NCBI GenBank assembly: GCA_030533315.1
Contig: JAUNJL010000036.1
Coordinates: 1-24,071, forward strand
Length of the DNA: 24,071 nucleotides
Direction of reading: 5' to 3'
Source of the DNA: Eubacteriales bacterium
Lineage (GTDB): Bacteria > Bacillota_A > Clostridia > Lachnospirales > Lachnospiraceae
Shown here one piece after another: positions 20,409-24,071 of this stretch (positions within the stretch are counted from its first letter, which is position 1; each line of letters begins with the position of its first letter). The position numbers and the translations under genes were made by a program. The notes under the pieces are model-generated. The model did not search any database and was not told the DNA's origin. It saw only the letters and a list, made by a program, of their open reading frames with translations.

Positions 20409-20470
20409 ATGCCATTTCACACGGGCCGCCCGCCGCTTTGATCTATTGAGAAGTCCGTTTTCATCCAAGC

Positions 20471-20512
20471 CTGCCTGTTTCCGGCAAATCAAAAACGGCA
20501 GGAAACAGGCAG
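20471..20512. repeat. 12-bp perfect inverted repeat between the cupin gene and sbcD
   Basis: CTGCCTGTTTCC (20471-20482) and GGAAACAGGCAG (20501-20512) form a 12-bp stem with an 18-nt loop. Plus-strand DNA after it has TTTTT (20517-20522 region), but no plus-strand gene ends here. On the minus strand no T-tract follows. It may be a protein-binding site, a backup hairpin or a small interspersed element. Confidence 0.55.
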
Positions 20513-20527
20513 CCCGCTTTTTCCCAT

Positions 20528-20563
20528 AAAAAAATAGAGACGGCCTAAAAAACCGTCCCTATT
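20528..20563 (-). terminator. Rho-independent terminator of the cupin gene
   Basis: In minus-strand RNA, AAUAGGGACGG (20563-20553) pairs with CCGUCUCUAUU (20543-20533), 11 bp with one G-U pair and a 9-nt loop, followed by a U run (20534-20528). It lies 15 bp after the cupin stop codon. Confidence 0.85.
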
Positions 20564-20578
20564 CTTTGCGATCTGTCT

Positions 20579-20929
20579 TTATACGATGGCGTCCTCCATG
20601 GTATAGCCCTCCAGAGAGTTCTCCTTCACCTGGATGCAGATGTAGGAAAGCTCACTGTCTGCGTCTGCAAAGAACTGCCTCTTCCCTGCCGGCGCCACGC
20701 GAAGCCAGTCCCCCGCCTCCAGCTGGATGGTCTCCCCGTCCACCACTGCCTTTCCCTTGCCGGAAAGGATGGCGTAAATCTCCTCATTCTGCTTATGTGC
20801 GTGTACAAAGGGCACGCTGGCCCCTGCGGGAAGATGATTGACGCTCACCTCTGCTCCGGTAAGTCCCAGCTGGTCGTGAAGCTCCACCCGGCTTTCTGCC
20901 TCTGCATGAAATTTACTAAAATTGCTCAT
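20579..20929 (-). CDS. Small single-domain cupin protein
   Basis: This 116-residue protein is essentially one cupin barrel. The first cupin motif is present (HAH at 43-45, E49/E50, then the G58-x-G-type turn). In the second motif, GETIQLEAGDW...PAGKRQF, the usual histidine after PAG is replaced by Gln85, so the metal site would lack one ligand. The function and substrate cannot be told from sequence. The ATG at 20929 has GGAGGG upstream. The gene has its own strong promoter with two operator-like sites, lies 131 bp downstream of the Rrf2-family regulator on the same strand, and is closed by a terminator. A role in a stress or redox response sensed by that regulator is an inference. Confidence 0.9.
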   Translation of the reverse strand: MSNFSKFHAEAESRVELHDQLGLTGAEVSVNHLPAGASVPFVHAHKQNEEIYAILSGKGKAVVDGETIQLEAGDWLRVAPAGKRQFFADADSELSYICIQVKENSLEGYTMEDAIV

Positions 20930-20988
20930 GATCGTCCCTCCATTTTTCTTGACACCGTTTGTTCCAAAAGGGCCTGACGGCTCTCTTT

Positions 20989-21007
20989 TGTAACGCTCTT
21001 TATTACA
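20989..21007. promoter_or_regulatory. Operator-like palindrome 2 at the cupin transcription start
   Basis: TGTAA (20989-20993) and TTACA (21003-21007) flank a 9-bp spacer. This is the same architecture as the site at 21031-21049 and lies at the predicted start site of the cupin transcript, where a bound repressor would block initiation. Confidence 0.55.
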
Positions 21008-21012
21008 TTTGT

Positions 21013-21041
21013 ATCATAACACCACATTTTTGTAATGTCAA
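21013..21041 (-). promoter_or_regulatory. Promoter of the cupin gene
   Basis: On the minus strand a consensus -35 TTGACA (21041-21036) and a -10 TATGAT (21018-21013) are separated by 17 bp. The start site is near 21007, giving a leader of about 77 nt. It is the strongest match to the sigma-A consensus in the right half of the window. Confidence 0.8.
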
Positions 21042-21049
21042 TAGTTACA
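21031..21049. promoter_or_regulatory. Operator-like palindrome 1 centred on the cupin -35 element
   Basis: TGTAA (21031-21035) and TTACA (21045-21049) flank 9 bp that contain the -35 hexamer (21036-21041); one extra T/A pair extends the arms on the outside (21030 and 21050). A protein bound here would exclude RNA polymerase. The adjacent Rrf2-family gene is the obvious candidate regulator. Confidence 0.6.
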
Positions 21050-21060
21050 ATTTTATTTTT

Positions 21061-21528
21061 TCAAAAATTCTTCTCCTCCCCGGACTCCCCTTTTTCCGCC
21101 TCAAGCTTTTCCCTGGTCTCCAGAAAAATATCCTCCATGGTGATGTGGGACAGCTCCTGTTCCATGGCCCTCTGAACCCTCCAAAGCCGGCCATCCAGAA
21201 CGCTGTGGATGTTTCTTCCCACCGGGCACTGCGGATTGGGGTTTTCGTGAAAATGGAAGAGCTCACCGCTCTCCAAGCATTCCACCGCCTGGTAAATGTC
21301 AAAAAGGGTGATCTCCCCCAGGGGCCTGGCCAGCTTTGCCCCCCTGCTTCCCCTGGTGTTGGTAACGATCCCCGCCTTCTTCAGCTGTCCCAGAACCTTC
21401 CGCACCACAACCGGATTGACCGAGACACTGCTGGCCAAAAACTCACTGGTCACCTTGTATTCCTCTTTAAACGTTTCCATACAAACCAGCACATGGATGG
21501 CGATGGTAAAACGGCTCGATATCTGCAA
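21061..21528 (-). CDS. Rrf2-family transcriptional regulator
   Basis: This is a 155-residue DNA-binding protein. The N-terminal winged helix-turn-helix is typical: MQISSRFTIAIHVL, VTSEFLASSVSVNPVVVRKVLGQLKKAGIV, then the wing TRGSRGAKLARP. The middle helix reads ITLFDIYQAVE. The three-cysteine Fe-S cluster motif of IscR/NsrR is absent. Single cysteines occur at 16, 84 and 101, the last in NPQCPVGRNI, a pattern recalled from the YwnA-like group and possibly a thiol-type sensor. The start is TTG at 21528 with AAAGGAG six bases upstream. It probably represses the downstream cupin gene through the TGTAA-N9-TTACA sites, and possibly itself. It is divergent from degV. Confidence 0.92.
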   Translation of the reverse strand: MQISSRFTIAIHVLVCMETFKEEYKVTSEFLASSVSVNPVVVRKVLGQLKKAGIVTNTRGSRGAKLARPLGEITLFDIYQAVECLESGELFHFHENPNPQCPVGRNIHSVLDGRLWRVQRAMEQELSHITMEDIFLETREKLEAEKGESGEEKNF

Positions 21529-21579
21529 TGCCCTCTCCTTTCATGACCCGCAGGTCCGCAAAAAAAACTTCTCCTATTG

Positions 21580-21608
21580 ACTATATTGTATTTTCCTTCA
21601 GAATGCAA
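21580..21608 (-). promoter_or_regulatory. Promoter of the Rrf2-family gene with overlapping imperfect palindrome
   Basis: On the minus strand the -35 is TTGCAT (21608-21603) and the -10 is TATAGT (21585-21580), with 17 bp between. The span 21586-21608 is itself an imperfect palindrome (TTGTATTTT against TTGCATTCT, 7 of 9 matching, 5-bp centre), a candidate autoregulatory site that differs from the cupin operators. Confidence 0.5.
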
Positions 21609-21664
21609 TCCCTTTGTGGACGCTTGAAGAATGTCCTTTGGCACACCGCCCTCCATTTTAGGCA

Positions 21665-21693
21665 TTGCTGTCTTTGCCCTGATGTGTTACACT
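21665..21693 (+). promoter_or_regulatory. Putative promoter of the degV-family gene
   Basis: TTGCTG (21665-21670) and TACACT (21688-21693) are 17 bp apart, and TGT immediately precedes the -10, giving an extended -10 form. The start site would be near 21700, about 90 nt before the ATG at 21790. Confidence 0.5.
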
Positions 21694-21716
21694 TGTCTTG
21701 CATTTACATCGGTCAT

Positions 21717-21735
21717 ACCGGGAAATTTTCCCGGT
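21717..21735 (+). promoter_or_regulatory. 19-bp perfect palindrome in the degV leader
   Basis: ACCGGGAAA and TTTCCCGGT flank a single central T. It lies downstream of the predicted start site and 54 bp before the ATG, so it could be an operator or an RNA hairpin. A single-base loop is too tight for RNA without opening a pair or two, which slightly favours a DNA site. Confidence 0.5.
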
Positions 21736-21789
21736 TTCATCTACACCCGTTTTGCAAAGAAAGCCAAAAGGAAAGGTGGTAACAAATAC

Positions 21790-22653
21790 ATGAAGGTTGC
21801 TGTGGCAACAGATACAAACAGTGGGATAACCTCGGCCCAGATCACTCAGCCCGGGATTTATCTGCTCCCCATGCCTGTGATCGTCGATGGGGAGACCTAT
21901 TTTGAAGGGATCAGCATCACCAGCCCCCAGCTCTACGAGGCCATGAGGCAGCATAAGGACATCTCCTCCTCCCAGCCCTCTCCCGGGCAGCTCATGGAGC
22001 TTTGGGACCAGATCCTGGGGAGCGGCTATGACGAGATCGTATACATTCCCATGTCCAGCGGTCTCAGCGGCTCCTGTGACAACGCCCTCCTGCTGTCCCA
22101 GGAATATGGGGGAAGAGTCCATGTGGTGGACAACCACCGTATTTCCGTCACTCAGGAGGAGTCCGTGTTTTACGCCCGCCGTCTTGCGGACCAGGGATTT
22201 TCCGGAGCCAGGATCAAGGCTCTCCTGGAGGAGCACGCCTATGAGGCCAGCATCTACATCACCGTGGACTCCATGGAATACCTCAAAAAAGGCGGGCGCA
22301 TCACTCCCGCCGCAGCCGCCTTTGCCTCCGTCCTGAATCTGAAGCCAGTGCTCACCATCCAGGGAGACCGGCTGGACACCTACGCAAAGGCCCGGGGCAT
22401 GGGCAAGGCGGAGCAGGAGATGCTCAAGGCCCTGAAAAAGGACCGGGAACAGCGTTTCGGAGACGTTCCCGACCACTGCCTCCAGGTGGAGACCGCCGGC
22501 ACTCTGGAAAATGACCAGCTTGCCCAGAAGTGGCGGCAGAAGGTTCAGGATGAATTTCCCGCCATGAAGGTCTCCTATGCCCATCTTCCCTGCAGCATTG
22601 CCTGTCATGTGGGGATGAACGCCCTGGGGATCGGGATCATCCGCCTTTTTTAA
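21790..22653 (+). CDS. DegV-family fatty-acid-binding protein
   Basis: This 287-residue protein starts MKVAVATDTNSGIT. The ATG at 21790 is chosen for AAAGGTGG upstream and because the DegV fold begins there; an in-frame extension to 21631 crosses the promoter. Family features are SSQPSPGQ (59-67), the MSSGLSGS loop (88-95), VVDNHRIS, LKKGGRITPAAA (165-176) and LKPVLTI. DegV proteins bind long-chain fatty acids; some act as FakB, presenting fatty acids to the kinase FakA for phosphorylation. No fakA is in the window, so the FakB role is inferred only. A separate aldo/keto reductase follows 154 bp downstream on the same strand. Confidence 0.93.
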   Translation: MKVAVATDTNSGITSAQITQPGIYLLPMPVIVDGETYFEGISITSPQLYEAMRQHKDISSSQPSPGQLMELWDQILGSGYDEIVYIPMSSGLSGSCDNALLLSQEYGGRVHVVDNHRISVTQEESVFYARRLADQGFSGARIKALLEEHAYEASIYITVDSMEYLKKGGRITPAAAAFASVLNLKPVLTIQGDRLDTYAKARGMGKAEQEMLKALKKDREQRFGDVPDHCLQVETAGTLENDQLAQKWRQKVQDEFPAMKVSYAHLPCSIACHVGMNALGIGIIRLF

Positions 22654-22675
22654 GTCCATTTCCCCTCCGGCTGCC

Positions 22676-22699
22676 AAAAGCCCGACCGGTCTGCTTTTT
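22676..22699 (+). terminator. Weak hairpin with T run after degV
   Basis: AAAAGC (22676-22681) can pair with GCTTTT (22693-22698), loop 11 nt, ending in a T run. The stem is short and A/T-rich, so termination would be inefficient; co-transcription with the reductase remains possible. Confidence 0.3.
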
Positions 22700-22807
22700 C
22701 CCGGCTTCGTTTCCGGCGCCGCAGCAGCCCCAAGGAAGCGGAGCAAAGCATGGAGACCCCTCCACCCCCCGCTTGTTGGCGCATAAGACGCCGTGAAAGG
22801 AGTAAAT

Positions 22808-23929
22808 ATGATCCGTTTAGAAGCAATGCCAAAGCTGGGCTTCGGCCTGATGCGCCTTCCTCAGAAGGACGAGGTCATAGACCGGGCCCACGTGATGGCC
22901 ATGGTGGACGCTTACATGGCCCAGGAAGGCGGCCATTATTTTGACACGGCCTATATCTACCACAAGGGCACATCCGAGAGCCTGGCCAAAGACGTTTTGG
23001 TCTCCCGTTATCCCAGAGATTCCTTCTGCCTGGCCACCAAGCTTCCCGCCTGGTGCCTGGATGGCCCGGAGGACCGGGACCGGATCTTCCAGGAGCAGCT
23101 GGATCGCTGCGGCGTGGATTATTTCGATCTTTATCTGCTCCACAGCGTGGAGGACGGGCATCATTACGAGATCTATCAGAAATATGACTGCTTCTCCTGG
23201 GCCCTGCAAAAAAAAGAAGCCGGGCAGATCCGCCATTTCGGCTTTTCCTACCACGGCACGCCGGAGCTTCTGGAGCAGATCCTGGATCAGCACCCGGAGG
23301 TGGAATTTGTCCAGATCCAGCTGAACTACGCAGACTGGAACAATCCTCTGGTACAGTCGGGGAAGCTGTACGAGATTTTAAGGCAGCGCCGCATCCCCAT
23401 GGTCATTATGGAGCCGGTCAAGGGCGGCACCCTGGCGGAGCTCCCGCCAGAGCTTGCAGAAATTTTCAAAGAGGCCTCCCCGGATGCGTCCCTCGCCTCC
23501 TGGGCCCTTCGTTTCGCCGCATCCCTGGATGGGGTCATGACCGTCTTAAGCGGAATGTCCAGCCTGGAGCAGATGAGGGACAACCTGGACACCTTCCGCA
23601 GCTTCGTCCCCCTGTCCCCGGAGGAAGAGCAGGTGGTTCAAAGGGTCGTCCGCAAAATGCAGGATACGCCCCTGATCCAGTGCACCTCCTGTAAATATTG
23701 CTGCGACGGCTGTCCCATGTCCATCCCCATCCCGGACATCATCCGGGCCCTGAACACGGTAAGACTTTACCCCAAGGACGACCGTCCAAAGGCCTTCTAC
23801 GAAAAGCTCACCGCCCAGGGAGCTCCAAAAGCCAGCGAATGTGCGTCCTGCGGCCAGTGCGAATCGGTCTGTCCCCAGCACCTTCCCATCATGGGCTTTT
23901 TGCAGGACGCCGTAGAATTGTTTGAATAA
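22808..23929 (+). CDS. Aldo/keto reductase with C-terminal double 4Fe-4S ferredoxin-like domain
   Basis: This is a 373-residue protein. Residues 1-280 are an AKR barrel with a complete catalytic tetrad: D46 and Y51 in FDTAYIYHKG, K78 in LATKLP and H112 in LYLLHS. The NADPH-site region is recognisable near VLSGMSS. The C terminus carries two 4Fe-4S motifs: C292-x2-C295-x2-C298-C299-x2-C302-P and C345-x2-C348-x2-C351-x3-C355-P. This AKR plus ferredoxin arrangement is common in anaerobes; it suggests coupling of carbonyl reduction or oxidation to low-potential electron carriers, but the substrate is unknown. The ATG at 22808 is preferred over GTG at 22793 because AAAGGAG (22796-22802) sits five bases before it. 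A stem-loop follows the stop. Confidence 0.95.
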   Translation: MIRLEAMPKLGFGLMRLPQKDEVIDRAHVMAMVDAYMAQEGGHYFDTAYIYHKGTSESLAKDVLVSRYPRDSFCLATKLPAWCLDGPEDRDRIFQEQLDRCGVDYFDLYLLHSVEDGHHYEIYQKYDCFSWALQKKEAGQIRHFGFSYHGTPELLEQILDQHPEVEFVQIQLNYADWNNPLVQSGKLYEILRQRRIPMVIMEPVKGGTLAELPPELAEIFKEASPDASLASWALRFAASLDGVMTVLSGMSSLEQMRDNLDTFRSFVPLSPEEEQVVQRVVRKMQDTPLIQCTSCKYCCDGCPMSIPIPDIIRALNTVRLYPKDDRPKAFYEKLTAQGAPKASECASCGQCESVCPQHLPIMGFLQDAVELFE

Positions 23930-23971
23930 AAAATCTCCTGGCAGACGCCAGCCCCCACAGCCTCTGCCCAA

Positions 23972-24015
23972 AAACAGCGGGAGCTTGCAGTCCCTGACTC
24001 AAGCTCCCGCTGTTT
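23972..24015 (+). terminator. Strong stem-loop after the aldo/keto reductase
   Basis: AACAGCGGGAGCTTG (23973-23987) is perfectly complementary to 24000-24014, extended by one A-T pair, giving a 16-bp stem with a 12-nt loop. Only TTT then CC follows on the plus strand, so the U tract is poor; on the minus strand AAA becomes a short T run too. It is a likely terminator, possibly bidirectional. Confidence 0.65.
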
Positions 24016-24071
24016 CCTCTCATCAAAGCTCTTTTCCCCAAAGCAGCGCACATCCCGCCGCTCCCGGCCTT

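Overview
The window looks like chromosomal DNA from a fairly high-GC member of the Clostridia, most likely a gut-type Lachnospiraceae. This is inferred from the gene families (DegV, an SbcCD pair, an EmrE-type exporter, an aldo/keto reductase with ferredoxin-like clusters, a giant modular surface protein) and from AGGAGG-type ribosome binding sites with GTG and TTG starts. No database search was possible. No tRNA, rRNA, CRISPR array, transposase or phage gene was seen.

Positions 1-11174 (minus strand) are filled by one enormous secreted or surface gene whose 3' end lies beyond the left edge. It has a signal peptide and an acidic linker. A long alternation of PPC-like beta-sandwich modules and Big_3-type Ig modules follows, then Big_2, Ig-like, FN3-like and PKD-like domains and a glycine-rich segment. 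It ends in the window with tandem 228-bp MBG/YDG-type repeats. The signal-peptide frame and the main frame are joined only if a single-base shift occurs at a six-G tract (10959-10964), so the gene as written is frameshifted. It has a good sigma-A-type promoter and a 5' leader with an inverted repeat next to the ribosome binding site.

Divergent from it is an EmrE/DMT-type exporter (11460-12356, plus strand). Convergent to the exporter is a c-di-GMP pair on the minus strand: a diguanylate cyclase (14865-15749) followed by a dCACHE-GGDEF-EAL protein (12367-14592). In the latter the GGDEF motif is degenerate and the EAL motif is intact. Together they could make and break c-di-GMP near a giant surface protein, but no c-di-GMP riboswitch was recognised.

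The sbcD-sbcC operon (15935-20285, minus) encodes the Mre11/Rad50-like nuclease complex. Its leader carries what looks like a complete intrinsic terminator between promoter and start codon. Upstream on the same strand are a small cupin protein (20579-20929) and an Rrf2-family regulator (21061-21528). The cupin promoter carries two identical-architecture operators (TGTAA-N9-TTACA) placed 42 bp apart on the -35 element and the start site, which suggests that the adjacent regulator controls it. On the plus strand are a DegV fatty-acid-binding protein (21790-22653) and an aldo/keto reductase with two C-terminal 4Fe-4S motifs (22808-23929), followed by a strong hairpin near the right edge.

Many long plus-strand open frames over 1-10700 and over sbcC are antisense shadows and were rejected.
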